A stretch of 64,000 nt of DNA, taken from NCBI RefSeq assembly GCF_008704935.1, contig NZ_CP023692.1:5547001-5611000 (forward strand), written 5' to 3'. Origin of the DNA: Streptomyces vinaceus (GTDB taxonomy: Bacteria > Actinomycetota > Actinomycetes > Streptomycetales > Streptomycetaceae). The first letter of the stretch is position 1, and each line of letters begins with the position of its first letter. Both the position numbers and the translations under genes were made by a program. Under the pieces are notes generated by a model. It had not been told where the DNA came from and did not search any database. It saw only the letters and a list, made by a program, of their open reading frames with translations. Below are positions 52,562 to 61,384 of the stretch, piece by piece.

Positions 52562-53521
52562 TCAGACGGCGGAGAGCAGCGGGTCGCCCTGCGCCGGGAT
52601 CTGGGTCTGCGCCGCGGGCCGCTCGCGCAGGCTGAGCGCCACCCGGAGCACGGCGATCCACACCAGGCAGGAGCCGAGCATGTGCGCGGCGACCAGGGCC
52701 TCGGGCACGTGGGTGAAGTACTGGACGTAGCCGATGCCGCCCTGGGCGAGCAGCACGATCAGCAGGTCGCGGGCGCGGGCCCGGGTGTCGGTCGGCGCGT
52801 CCACCACGCGCAGCACCAGCCACATGGCGACGGCGAGCGCGCACACCACCCAGGCGGAGATCGCGTGGACGTGCGCGGTGGCCGCCCAGTCGAACGGCAT
52901 GCGCTTGATCTCGCTGCGGTCGCCCGCGTGCGGGCCGGAACCGGTGACCACCGTGCCGGCCGCGATCAGCACCAGCGTCGCCGCGATCAGGGCCCAGGAG
53001 AGCTTGCGCACGGGACCGGGGACGCGCGGCTTCGCAGCGGTGTCGCCCTCGCGGGTGCGCTGCCAGGTGATCGTCGTGACCGTGATCAGCGAGGTGGCGA
53101 GGAGGAAGTGCCCGGCCACGCTGTACGGGTTGAGCCCCGTCAGGACGGTGATGCCGCCGAGGACCGCGTTGCCCATGACGATGAAGAACTGGAGCCAGCC
53201 GAGCCTCGTCAGCGAGCGGCGCCGGGGCTTGGCCGAGCGGGCGGCGATGATGCACCAGCCGACGGCCGCGCTGAGCACGTACGTCAGCATGCGGTTGCCG
53301 AACTCGATGGCACCGTGGAACCCCTGCGCCTGGGTCACGATCAGGCTGTCGTCGGTGCACTTGGGCCACGTGTCGCAGCCGAGACCGGATCCGGTCAGCC
53401 GTACCGCGCCGCCGGTGACGACGATGAGCACGCTCATGACGAGTGCGGCGAGTGCGGCCTGCCGGACGATCCGGGGTGACGGGGTCCAGCGGTTGGCGAT
53501 GAAGGCGAGAGGGGTCAACAC
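52562..53521 (-). CDS. ctaA: Heme A synthase
   Basis: A 319-residue membrane protein with eight helices that oxidises the heme O methyl group to a formyl group, giving heme A for cytochrome aa3. Four heme-ligand histidines can be placed: GFHGAIEFGNR, SVAGHFLLA, TAHVHAISAW and LVAAHMLGS. A Cys pair lies in the first outer loop (GCDTWPKC), as in Gram-positive CtaA. The start is probably GTG 53521; TTG 53518, or a longer GTG 53575 frame, are possible. It works after CtaB (49969-50910). Confidence 0.92.
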   Translation of the reverse strand: MLTPLAFIANRWTPSPRIVRQAALAALVMSVLIVVTGGAVRLTGSGLGCDTWPKCTDDSLIVTQAQGFHGAIEFGNRMLTYVLSAAVGWCIIAARSAKPRRRSLTRLGWLQFFIVMGNAVLGGITVLTGLNPYSVAGHFLLATSLITVTTITWQRTREGDTAAKPRVPGPVRKLSWALIAATLVLIAAGTVVTGSGPHAGDRSEIKRMPFDWAATAHVHAISAWVVCALAVAMWLVLRVVDAPTDTRARARDLLIVLLAQGGIGYVQYFTHVPEALVAAHMLGSCLVWIAVLRVALSLRERPAAQTQIPAQGDPLLSAV

Positions 53522-53555
53522 GGCCCTTATCGTACGCGGAGCCTTGTGCAAACTT

Positions 53556-54704
53556 TCACGAGGGGGTGCCCCCACCCGCGCCCGGTGCGGTGTCGGGGCC
53601 GGCGGCCGCGCGGAACCGGGCTCCCGCCGGGTCGCCTTCCTCGTGCCACCAGAGGTGGACGCGCCAAGGGACGCCGTCGCCGGGGTAGTCGGCGGACGCC
53701 GTGAATCCGCGTATCAATTCGGCGCCTATGTCCTCTGCTGTCCTGTTTCTTACTTCTGTTGCGCTGTGCCAGGGATGTTCGTGTACGTTCCACAGTCCGT
53801 CAGGACCGCGGACCTCGAAGCGCCACACCGCCAGCCAGGGCGTGACCTCCAGCATCGTGCGCACCTGTTCGGCGCCGAGCTCCAGCCGGCCGGCGATCTC
53901 GGGCTCGGGCACGCCCTGGATCCGGGCGGCCACCACGGCTTGGGGCAGCAGGGGTTCGGGCAGCAGGCCCCGCGCGCGCAGGCTCACCAGGGAGTCGAAG
54001 GACAGGAAGCGCAGCCGCAGTTCGAGCTGGCGGCCGATGTGGTCGAGGGCCTCCTCCGCCTCCTGGGCCTCCTCCGCCCCCGGGGCCGCGCGGAGCAGTT
54101 GGCGGAAACCGCCCTCCGCGTCCACCGCCCAGGCCACCGCCTCCTCGGTGGAGCCGAGCTCCGCGAGCCGGTCCCCGAGGAACACCTTGGCCTGCGCCAG
54201 GCCGCGCCGGTTGACCGGATCCCGCTGGTCCAGCCCCGCCCACACCTCGACCGCGGCCCGCGTCAGGTCCAGGGCGCGCTCGCCCGCCGCCCGCTCCATC
54301 GGGCTCGGGCCGGACTCGGCCCGCGGGCCGAGCGGATAGCGGGGCAGCCGTACCTCGTCGCTCAGCGGCCAGGACAGCCAGACCCCCTGGTTGATCAGGC
54401 CCCGGGCATACCAGCGGGCGTACTCCGGAGCGTGCCCCGCCGCCTGCTGGGCGTGGTGCAGCCCCTCCTCGACGGCCGCGAGGGCGCCGGCCCGGTCGCC
54501 GCCGGCGAAGCGGCGGGCCGCCAGGTCACCCAGGCGCAGCCCGAGGCGCGCCGCGCACTCCGGATCGGTGCGCGCCGGCTCGCGCAGCGCGCCGATCAGC
54601 TCCGTCAGCAGCGCCTCGGCCTCGGCCGGCGCCGCCCGTGCGGCCCCCGACCGGATCTGCGCCCATCGCGCGTCCAGCCGTAGAACGTCTTCCCGCTGCC
54701 CCAT
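53556..54704 (-). CDS. Hypothetical protein with helical repeats
   Basis: A 382-residue soluble protein of unknown function. The first 230 residues are Ala/Leu-rich helices in a TPR-like pattern (ALREPARTDPECAARLGLRLGDLAARR, LAQAKVFLGDRLAELGSTEEAVAWAVDAEGGFRQLL). A helix-turn-helix-like segment follows (PLLPQAVVAARIQGVPEPEIAGRLELGAEQVRTML). The C-terminal part has WLAVWRFEVRGPDGLWNVHEHPWH. ATG 54704 (MGQREDV) is chosen over a start 17 codons upstream. It lies behind ctaA's divergent side, without a clear partner; a regulatory role is only a guess. Confidence 0.7.
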   Translation of the reverse strand: MGQREDVLRLDARWAQIRSGAARAAPAEAEALLTELIGALREPARTDPECAARLGLRLGDLAARRFAGGDRAGALAAVEEGLHHAQQAAGHAPEYARWYARGLINQGVWLSWPLSDEVRLPRYPLGPRAESGPSPMERAAGERALDLTRAAVEVWAGLDQRDPVNRRGLAQAKVFLGDRLAELGSTEEAVAWAVDAEGGFRQLLRAAPGAEEAQEAEEALDHIGRQLELRLRFLSFDSLVSLRARGLLPEPLLPQAVVAARIQGVPEPEIAGRLELGAEQVRTMLEVTPWLAVWRFEVRGPDGLWNVHEHPWHSATEVRNRTAEDIGAELIRGFTASADYPGDGVPWRVHLWWHEEGDPAGARFRAAAGPDTAPGAGGGTPS

Positions 54705-54788
54705 GCCCGCCCCCCGGCGTTCCGGTGTGCCCCACCCCTGCGGGGCGGCGCCCATCCTCCTGCCGGGCCAACGTCCGGGGGAGGGGAT

Positions 54789-55556
54789 TCACTCCCAGCG
54801 GAACAGCTTGGCGGCGGCGCCGAGTCCGAGGACGGCCCATGCGGCGAGGACGGCCACGTCCCCCCACGGGAGCCCGGCGCCGTGCTGGAGCACCTCGCGC
54901 AGTCCGTCGGACAGCGCCGAGATCGGCAGCAGTTCCAGGACGGACCGCACCCCTTCGGGGAACTTCTCCATCGGCACGATCACCCCGCCGCCGACCAGCA
55001 GCAGCAGGAACACCAGGTTGGCGGCGGCCAGCGTGGCCTCGGCCCTGAGGGTGCCCGCCATCAGCAGCCCGAGCCCGGAGAAGGCCGCGGTGCCCAGCAG
55101 GACCAGTGCGGCGACCGCGAGCGGGTTGCCCTGCGGGGACCAGCCCAGCGCGAGGGCGATCACCGTCAGCAGCGCGATCTGGAGCACCTCGGTGACCAGC
55201 ACGGACAGCGTCTTGGCGGCCATCAGCGCCCAGCGCGGCAGCGGCGAGGCGCCGAGCCGCTTGAGCACCCCGTAGCGGCGGTCGAAGCCGGTGGCGATGG
55301 CCTGTCCGGTGAAGGCGGTGGACATCACGGCCAGCGCCAGGATGCCGGGCGCGAGGAAGTCCACGGCGTTCTCGGCGTTCGTGTCCACGATGTCCACGGC
55401 GGAGAACAGGACCAGCAGCAGCGCCGGGATGATCACGGTCAGCAGCAGCTGCTCCCCGTTGCGCAGCAGCATCCGGGTCTCCAGCGCCGTCTGCGCCAGG
55501 ATCATCCTGGACACGGGCGCGGCCCCCGGGGCGGGGGTGAACGTACCGGCGCTCAT
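54789..55556 (-). CDS. ABC-2 type transporter permease
   Basis: A 255-residue membrane protein with six hydrophobic helices, starting MILAQTALETRMLLRNGEQLLLTVIIPALLLVL after a short N-terminus. FDRRYGVLKRLGASPLPRW is the typical ABC-2 coupling loop between helices 2 and 3. The helix ending VGGGVIVPMEKFPEGVRSV is also typical. With the ATPase encoded upstream it forms an exporter; Streptomyces homologues of this two-gene type are drug or lipid exporters. Its ATG overlaps the ATPase stop (ATGA). Confidence 0.9.
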   Translation of the reverse strand: MSAGTFTPAPGAAPVSRMILAQTALETRMLLRNGEQLLLTVIIPALLLVLFSAVDIVDTNAENAVDFLAPGILALAVMSTAFTGQAIATGFDRRYGVLKRLGASPLPRWALMAAKTLSVLVTEVLQIALLTVIALALGWSPQGNPLAVAALVLLGTAAFSGLGLLMAGTLRAEATLAAANLVFLLLLVGGGVIVPMEKFPEGVRSVLELLPISALSDGLREVLQHGAGLPWGDVAVLAAWAVLGLGAAAKLFRWE

Positions 55557-56479
55557 GCGCGCAGCTCCTTGCCCGTGAGTTCCAGAAAGACGTCTTCGAG
55601 GGTGTGCCGTTCCACCGAGAGGCTGTCCGGCATCACCCCGTGCTGGGCGCACCAGGAGGCGACGGTGGCCAGCAGCTGCGGGTCCACGTCGCCGGTGACC
55701 CGGTAGACGCCCGCCGTGAGCTCGGCGGCCTCGGTGCCGTCGGGCAGCGCCTTGAGCAGCGAGCCGAGGTCGAGGGCGGGCCGGCCGGTGAAGCGCAGGG
55801 TGTTCTCGGCGCCGCCGCGGCACAGCTGCTCGGGGCTGCCGTGGGCGATGACCCGGCCGGCGTCGACGATGGCGACCTCGTCCGCGAGCTGCTCGGCCTC
55901 GTCCATGTGGTGGGTGGTGAGGACGACGCTCACCCCGTCGGCGCGCAGTTCCCGTACGAGGTCCCAGGTCGCGCGGCGGGCCTGCGGGTCCAGGCCCGCG
56001 GTCGGCTCGTCCAGGAAGACCAGCTCGGGGCGGCCGACCACGGCCATGGCCAGGGCCAGGCGCTGCTGCTGGCCGCCGGACAGGCGCCGGTAGGCGGTGC
56101 GGCCGCAGCCGCCCAGCCCGAGCCGCTCGACCAGGACGTCCACGTCGAGCGGGCGGGCGTACAGCTTGGCCATGTGGCGCAGCATCTCGACGGCGCGGGC
56201 GCCGGAGTAGACCCCGCCGGACTGGAGCATGACGCCGATGCGCGGGCGCAGCGCCTCGGCCTCGGAGACCGGGTCGAGGCCGAGGACGCGGACGGTGCCG
56301 GCGTCGGGGCGGCGGTAGCCCTCGCAGGTCTCCACGGTGGTGGTCTTGCCCGCGCCGTTGGGGCCGAGGACGGCGGTGACCGAGGCCTTGCGGACGGTGA
56401 GGTCGAGGCCGTCCACGGCCGTCTTGGGGCCGTACCGCTTCACCAGTCCGCGGATCTCCACGGCGGGGTCGTTGCTCAT
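55553..56479 (-). CDS. ABC transporter ATP-binding protein
   Basis: A 308-residue ATPase. Walker A is GPNGAGKTTTVE, the Q-loop is GVMLQSGGVYSGA, the ABC signature is LSGGQQQRLALAMA, Walker B is ELVFLDEPTAGLDPQ, and the switch His is in LTTHHMDEAEQL. The C-terminal 80 residues form the extension typical of DrrA/CcmA-like exporters (VERHTLEDVFLELTGKELR). It pairs with the permease gene by an ATGA overlap. The start is ATG 56479. The substrate is unknown; efflux is likely. Confidence 0.93.
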   Translation of the reverse strand: MSNDPAVEIRGLVKRYGPKTAVDGLDLTVRKASVTAVLGPNGAGKTTTVETCEGYRRPDAGTVRVLGLDPVSEAEALRPRIGVMLQSGGVYSGARAVEMLRHMAKLYARPLDVDVLVERLGLGGCGRTAYRRLSGGQQQRLALAMAVVGRPELVFLDEPTAGLDPQARRATWDLVRELRADGVSVVLTTHHMDEAEQLADEVAIVDAGRVIAHGSPEQLCRGGAENTLRFTGRPALDLGSLLKALPDGTEAAELTAGVYRVTGDVDPQLLATVASWCAQHGVMPDSLSVERHTLEDVFLELTGKELRA

Positions 56480-56865
56480 GCGGGTGAGTCTACGGAGCCG
56501 GGGAGGGGGCCCCCGGTCCGGGTGGACGGGGCCGAGATCCTGGTGCTCCGGCTCCCCGGCGGCCGTTTTCGGTGCCGCCGGATGCGAACACCGTGGAGCG
56601 AACGTGGCTCTTTTCATTCGTGCGGTCCTGGACGGGTCAGCCGGTTTCCGTGACCTTTTCCGCAGCGTGGTGATGAGCGTTCCCGGAACCGCCATCGGCG
56701 GGGGATCGCTGGTGGGAGCCGTGTGCCGGTTCTCCGGAGAGGTCCGGCGGCGTCGCGGATCAACCCCCTCCGCTTAACTCTGCGTAGACAAATTAGGTAA
56801 CCCTTAGTGATAGAGGCCACCAGGAGTGGCCTCGGTCACGGCTTGTCGGGGCCGGACTAATTACG
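56480..56865. other. Gap between the ABC exporter and sufR: no gene seen, short regulatory-looking elements
   Basis: No convincing gene is present here; open frames in it have no domain pattern. The AT-richest part of the suf upstream region, 56785-56812, contains TAGACA and TTAGGTAACCCTTAG, and 56813-56833 holds an 8-bp perfect hairpin (GAGGCCAC, loop CAGGA, GTGGCCTC). A TAATTA lies at 56858-56863. These could be promoter or regulator elements for the suf operon, but I cannot assign them. Confidence 0.4.
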
Positions 56866-56879
56866 CAACAATGGCGTTG
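56866..56879. promoter_or_regulatory. SufR operator CAAC-N6-GTTG
   Basis: CAAC (56866-56869), six bases, GTTG (56876-56879) is an exact match to the inverted repeat bound by [4Fe-4S] SufR in cyanobacteria and streptomycetes. It touches the first base of the sufR GTG start, so bound SufR would block the transcription start or early elongation of its own operon. Confidence 0.75.
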
Positions 56880-57640
56880 TGAAATACGGCGAACGGATGA
56901 TCGAGACCCCCCAGGGGGAACTCGCTACCGGGGAGCGGTCAACCCGCAACCGGGTCGCGCGCTCCATCCTGGACCACGGTCCGTCCACCGTCGCCGACCT
57001 CGCGGCGCGTCTCGGCCTCACCCAGGCCGCCGTCCGCCGCCACCTCGACGCGCTCGTCGCCGACGACGTGGTCGAGCCCCGTGAGCAGCGCGTCTACGGT
57101 GCGCGCACCCGGGGCCGGCCCGCCAAGGTCTTCGCGCTCACCGACTGCGGCCGCGACGCGTTCGACCAGTCCTACGACTCGCTCGCCGCGGACGCGCTGC
57201 GCTGGATCGCGCAGGCCGCCGGCGGGGGCGAGGAGGGGGAGGCGGCCGTCGCCGCCTTCGCCAGGGCGCGGATGGACGCGCAGGCCGAGACCTACCGGGA
57301 AAGCCTGGACGCCGCCGCCCCCGCGGAACGCACCGAGGCCCTTGCCAAGGCGTTGACCGCGGACGGGTACGCTGCTACGGCCAAGAGCGCTCCCGGTCCG
57401 CACAGCGGTGAACAGCTCTGCCAGCACCACTGCCCGGTCGCCCATGTCGCCGAGCAGTTCCCGCAGCTCTGCGAGGCGGAGACCGAGGTCTTCTCCCGCC
57501 TGCTCGGGACGCATGTGCAGCGCCTCGCCACGATCGCCCACGGCGACGGGGTGTGCACCACCTTCATCCCGCGAGGCGCGGGCACCACACAGAACGACAC
57601 ATCAGCATCTGCCAGCACGGCCGGGAGGAACCCCGCATGA
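56879..57640 (+). CDS. sufR: Fe-S cluster-sensing repressor SufR
   Basis: A 253-residue regulator. The N-terminal winged helix has RNRVARSILDHGPSTVADLAARLGLTQAAVRRHL and GRPAKVFALTDCGRDAF. The C-terminal cluster region has C181, C185, C198 and C226 (QLCQHHCP, QLCEAE, GVCTTF). Family proteins bind a [4Fe-4S] cluster and repress the suf operon when the cluster supply is sufficient. The start GTG 56879 sits at the end of its operator with no ribosome site; ATG 56897 is an alternative. Its stop overlaps sufB (ATGA). Confidence 0.92.
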   Translation: MKYGERMIETPQGELATGERSTRNRVARSILDHGPSTVADLAARLGLTQAAVRRHLDALVADDVVEPREQRVYGARTRGRPAKVFALTDCGRDAFDQSYDSLAADALRWIAQAAGGGEEGEAAVAAFARARMDAQAETYRESLDAAAPAERTEALAKALTADGYAATAKSAPGPHSGEQLCQHHCPVAHVAEQFPQLCEAETEVFSRLLGTHVQRLATIAHGDGVCTTFIPRGAGTTQNDTSASASTAGRNPA

Positions 57641-59052
57641 CCACGGAGACTGCTCACCCTGAGCTTGAGGGTCTGGGCAACTACGAGTACGGCTGGGCCG
57701 ACTCCGACGCGGCCGGCTCGGCTGCCAAGCGAGGCCTGTCGGAGGACGTCGTCCGCGACATCTCGTCGAAGAAGAACGAGCCCGAGTGGATGCTGAAGCT
57801 CCGCCTCAAGGGCCTGAAGCTCTTCGACAAGAAGCCCATGCCGACCTGGGGCTCCGACCTCTCCGGCATCGACTTCGACAACATCAAGTACTTCGTGCGT
57901 TCCACCGAGAAGCAGGCCGCTTCGTGGGAGGACCTGCCCGAGGACATCAAGAACACGTACGACAAGCTCGGCATCCCGGAGGCGGAGAAGCAGCGCCTCG
58001 TCGCCGGTGTCGCGGCCCAGTACGAGTCCGAGGTCGTCTACCACCAGATCCGCGAGGACCTGGAGGAGCAGGGCGTCATCTTCCTCGACACGGACACCGC
58101 GCTCAAGGAGCACCCGGAGCTCTTCCAGGAGTACTTCGGCACGGTCATCCCGGTCGGCGACAACAAGTTCGCGTCGCTGAACACCGCGGTGTGGTCGGGC
58201 GGCTCGTTCATCTACGTGCCCAAGGGCGTCAAGGTCGACATCCCGCTCCAGGCCTACTTCCGTATCAACACGGAGAACATGGGCCAGTTCGAGCGGACGC
58301 TGATCATCGTCGACGAGGACGCGTACGTCCACTACGTCGAGGGCTGCACCGCCCCGATCTACTCCTCGGACTCGCTGCACAGCGCCGTGGTCGAGATCAT
58401 CGTGAAGAAGGGCGGCCGCTGCCGCTACACGACGATCCAGAACTGGTCGAACAACGTCTACAACCTGGTCACCAAGCGCGCCGTGGCGTACGAGGGCGCG
58501 ACCATGGAGTGGATCGACGGCAACATCGGTTCCAAGGTCACCATGAAGTACCCGGCCGTCTACCTGATGGGCGAGCACGCCAAGGGCGAGACCCTGTCCA
58601 TCGCCTTCGCGGGCGAGGGCCAGCACCAGGACGCCGGCTCCAAGATGGTCCACATGGCGCCGAACACCTCCTCGAACATCGTCTCCAAGTCGGTGGCTCG
58701 GGGCGGCGGCCGCACCTCCTACCGCGGCCTGGTCGAGATCGGCGAGGGCGCCCACGGCTCCAAGTCGAACGTGCTCTGCGACGCGCTCTTGGTCGACACG
58801 ATCTCCCGCTCGGACACGTACCCGTACGTGGACGTCCGCGAGGACGACGTCTCCATGGGCCACGAGGCGACCGTCTCCAAGGTCTCGGACGACCAGCTCT
58901 TCTACCTGATGAGCCGCGGCATGACCGAGTTCGAGGCCATGGCCATGATCGTGCGCGGGTTCGTCGAGCCCATCGCGCGCGAGCTGCCCATGGAGTACGC
59001 ACTGGAGCTCAACCGGCTGATCGAGCTGCAGATGGAGGGCTCGGTCGGCTGA
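57637..59052 (+). CDS. sufB: Fe-S cluster assembly scaffold protein SufB
   Basis: A 471-residue subunit of the SufBCD scaffold that builds [Fe-S] clusters. The family core of beta-helix is clear: GTVIPVGDNKFASLNTAVWSGGSFIYVPKGV, then CTAPIYSSDSLHSAVVEI, NWSNNVYNLVTKRA and MGEHAKGETLSIAFAGEGQ. The C-terminal part has SRGMTEFEAMAMIVRGFVEPIARELP. ATG 57637 overlaps the sufR stop. It is followed by sufD after 64 bases. Confidence 0.98.
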   Translation: MTTETAHPELEGLGNYEYGWADSDAAGSAAKRGLSEDVVRDISSKKNEPEWMLKLRLKGLKLFDKKPMPTWGSDLSGIDFDNIKYFVRSTEKQAASWEDLPEDIKNTYDKLGIPEAEKQRLVAGVAAQYESEVVYHQIREDLEEQGVIFLDTDTALKEHPELFQEYFGTVIPVGDNKFASLNTAVWSGGSFIYVPKGVKVDIPLQAYFRINTENMGQFERTLIIVDEDAYVHYVEGCTAPIYSSDSLHSAVVEIIVKKGGRCRYTTIQNWSNNVYNLVTKRAVAYEGATMEWIDGNIGSKVTMKYPAVYLMGEHAKGETLSIAFAGEGQHQDAGSKMVHMAPNTSSNIVSKSVARGGGRTSYRGLVEIGEGAHGSKSNVLCDALLVDTISRSDTYPYVDVREDDVSMGHEATVSKVSDDQLFYLMSRGMTEFEAMAMIVRGFVEPIARELPMEYALELNRLIELQMEGSVG

Positions 59053-59116
59053 CCCGACCGTCCCGGATCCGCAGCAATTCTTTGACGTAGACACGAGAGC
59101 GAGCAAGACGACAGCC

Positions 59117-60295
59117 ATGGCTGAGGCTCAGAACATTCCGGCGGGTTCGACCACCGCCGGCGCGATCGCGGTGGCCGCCGAGTCCACCGTCGCCACCCGG
59201 ATGAGCGCACCCCCGTCCTTCGACGTGGCGGACTTCCCCGTCCCCCACGGCCGCGAGGAGGAGTGGCGGTTCACCCCGCTGGCGCGCCTGCGCGGTCTCC
59301 ACGACGGCACCGCGGTCGCCAACGGCACCATGAAGGCCCAGATCGACGCGCCCGAGGGCGTCACCGTCGAGTCGGTGGAGCGCGACGACGCGCGCATCGG
59401 CAAGGCCGGCACCCCGGTGGACCGGATCGCCGCCCAGGCGTTCTCGTCCTTCACCAAGGCCACGGTCGTCACCGTGCCCAAGGAGACCGTCCTGACCGAG
59501 CCGGTGCGCGTCTCGCTGCACGGCGAGGGCGGCACGACCTTCGGGCACACCGTCTTCGACGTCCAGGCCTTCGCCGAGGCCGTCATCGTCATCGACCACA
59601 CCGGTGACGGCGTGCGCGCGGCCAACGTCGACTTCCTCGTCGGCGACGGCGCCAAGCTCACCGTCGTCTCCGTGCAGGACTGGGACGACACCGCCGTCCA
59701 CTGCTCCCAGCACAACACGCTGATCGGCCGCGACGCGAGCTTCAAGTCGATCGTCGTCACCTTCGGCGGCGACGTCGTACGCCTGCACCCCCGGATCAGC
59801 TACGCGGGCCCCGGCGGCGAGGCGGAGCTCCTCGGCCTCTACTTCACGGACGCCGACCAGCACCAGGAGCACCGCCTCCTGGTCACGCACGACGCCCCGC
59901 ACTGCAAGTCCCACGTGGTCTACAAGGGCGCGCTGCAGGGCGAGGGCGCGCACGCCGTCTGGATCGGCGACGTCCTCATCGAGAAGAGCGCCGAGGGCAC
60001 CGACACCTACGAGATGAACCGCAACCTCGTCCTGACGGACGGCGCGCGGGTCGACTCGGTGCCGAACCTGGAGATCGAGACCGGCGAGATCGTCGGCGCC
60101 GGCCACGCCTCCGCGACCGGCCGCTTCGACGACGAGCAGCTCTTCTACCTCCAGGCCCGCGGCATCCCGGCCGACGAGGCCCGGCGCCTGGTCGTGCGCG
60201 GCTTCTTCGCCGAGCTCGTCCAGCAGATCGGTGTCGACGACATCGAGGAGCGCCTGCTCGCGAAGATCGAGACCGAGCTCGAGGCGTCCGTCTGA
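59117..60295 (+). CDS. sufD: Fe-S cluster assembly protein SufD
   Basis: A 392-residue SufB paralogue that completes the SufBC2D complex. The N-terminus has FPVPHGREEEWRFTPLARL, the beta-helix has VDFLVGDGAKLTVVSVQDWDD and HRLLVTHDAPHCKSHVVYKGAL, and the C-terminal part ends with LQARGIPADEARRLVVRGFFAELVQQI. It holds the conserved His in CKSHVVYKG. The TGATG junction couples it to the Rieske ferredoxin gene. Confidence 0.97.
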   Translation: MAEAQNIPAGSTTAGAIAVAAESTVATRMSAPPSFDVADFPVPHGREEEWRFTPLARLRGLHDGTAVANGTMKAQIDAPEGVTVESVERDDARIGKAGTPVDRIAAQAFSSFTKATVVTVPKETVLTEPVRVSLHGEGGTTFGHTVFDVQAFAEAVIVIDHTGDGVRAANVDFLVGDGAKLTVVSVQDWDDTAVHCSQHNTLIGRDASFKSIVVTFGGDVVRLHPRISYAGPGGEAELLGLYFTDADQHQEHRLLVTHDAPHCKSHVVYKGALQGEGAHAVWIGDVLIEKSAEGTDTYEMNRNLVLTDGARVDSVPNLEIETGEIVGAGHASATGRFDDEQLFYLQARGIPADEARRLVVRGFFAELVQQIGVDDIEERLLAKIETELEASV

Positions 60296-60612
60296 TGACC
60301 TACGTCAAGGCCTGCGCGCTGAGCGAGCTGGAGGAGAACACCCCGAAGCGGGTGGAACTCGACGGCACGCCGGTGTCCATCGTCTCCACCGAGGGGGAGG
60401 TGTTCGCGATCAACGACATCTGCTCGCACGCGAACGTCTCGCTCTCGGAGGGCGAGGTCGAGGACTGCATGATCGAGTGCTGGCTGCACGGGTCCTCGTT
60501 CGACCTGCGCACCGGCAAGCCGTCCGGTCTGCCCGCGACCCGCCCGGTCCCCGTATACCCCGTAAAGATCGACGGGGGCGACGTGCTCGTCTCCCTCACC
60601 CAGGAGTCCTGA
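60295..60612 (+). CDS. Rieske-type non-heme iron ferredoxin in the suf operon
   Basis: A 105-residue Rieske ferredoxin. The ligands are C43 and H45 (ICSHANVSL) and C62 and H65 (ECWLHGSSFD), a bacterial dioxygenase-ferredoxin pattern without the disulphide pair of respiratory Rieske proteins. It begins one base inside the sufD stop (TGATG). Streptomyces and relatives keep this gene between sufD and sufC. It could supply electrons for cluster assembly, but no partner is proved. Confidence 0.94.
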   Translation: MTYVKACALSELEENTPKRVELDGTPVSIVSTEGEVFAINDICSHANVSLSEGEVEDCMIECWLHGSSFDLRTGKPSGLPATRPVPVYPVKIDGGDVLVSLTQES

Positions 60613-60619
60613 GGTATCC

Positions 60620-61384
60620 ATGGCAACGCTTGAAATCCACGACCTGCACGTCTCCGTCGAGGCCGAGAACGGCGCCCGCGAGATCCTCAAGGGTGTCGAC
60701 CTCACCGTCAAGGCCGGCGAGACGCACGCCATCATGGGTCCGAACGGCTCCGGCAAGTCCACGCTGGCGTACTCGCTGGCCGGTCACCCGAAGTACACCA
60801 TCACCGGTGGCACCGTGACCCTCGACGGCGAAGACGTCCTGGAGATGTCCGTCGACGAGCGCGCCCGCGCCGGCGTCTTCCTCGCCATGCAGTACCCGGT
60901 CGAGGTCCCCGGCGTCTCGGTCTCCAACTTCCTGCGCACCTCCGCCACCGCCATCCGCGGCGAGGCCCCCAAGCTGCGCACCTGGGTGAAGGAGGTCAAG
61001 TCCGCGATGGAGCAGCTCCAGATGGACCCGGCCTTCGCCGAGCGCAACGTCAACGAGGGCTTCTCCGGCGGTGAGAAGAAGCGCCACGAGATCCTCCAGC
61101 TGGAGCTCCTCAAGCCGAAGATCGCGATCCTCGACGAGACCGACTCCGGTCTCGACGTCGACGCCCTGCGCATCGTCTCCGAGGGCGTCAACCGCGTCCG
61201 CGAGACCGGTGAGGTCGGCACCCTGCTGATCACCCACTACACGCGCATCCTGCGCTACATCAAGCCCGACTTCGTGCACGTGTTCGCGAACGGCCGCATC
61301 GCCGAGTCCGGTGGCGCCGAGCTGGCGGACCAGCTGGAGGCCGAGGGCTACGACAAGTACGTGAAGGGTGGCGCGACCGCGTGA
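60620..61384 (+). CDS. sufC: Fe-S cluster assembly ATPase SufC
   Basis: A 254-residue ABC-type ATPase of SufBCD. Walker A is GPNGSGKSTLAYSLAG, the Q-loop is FLAMQYPVEVPG, the signature is FSGGEKKRHEILQ, Walker B is KIAILDETDSGLDVDAL, and the switch His is in LLITHYTRIL. Its ATP-driven dimerisation reshapes SufB and SufD during cluster assembly. The stop overlaps sufS (GTGA). Confidence 0.98.
   Translation: MATLEIHDLHVSVEAENGAREILKGVDLTVKAGETHAIMGPNGSGKSTLAYSLAGHPKYTITGGTVTLDGEDVLEMSVDERARAGVFLAMQYPVEVPGVSVSNFLRTSATAIRGEAPKLRTWVKEVKSAMEQLQMDPAFAERNVNEGFSGGEKKRHEILQLELLKPKIAILDETDSGLDVDALRIVSEGVNRVRETGEVGTLLITHYTRILRYIKPDFVHVFANGRIAESGGAELADQLEAEGYDKYVKGGATA

Noticed and set aside
56793..56807. 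Iron box (DmdR/IdeR type) in TTAGGTAACCCTTAG
   Set aside because: Only the left half resembles the TTAGGTTAG half-site; the right half does not, so it is recorded only as an unassigned element.
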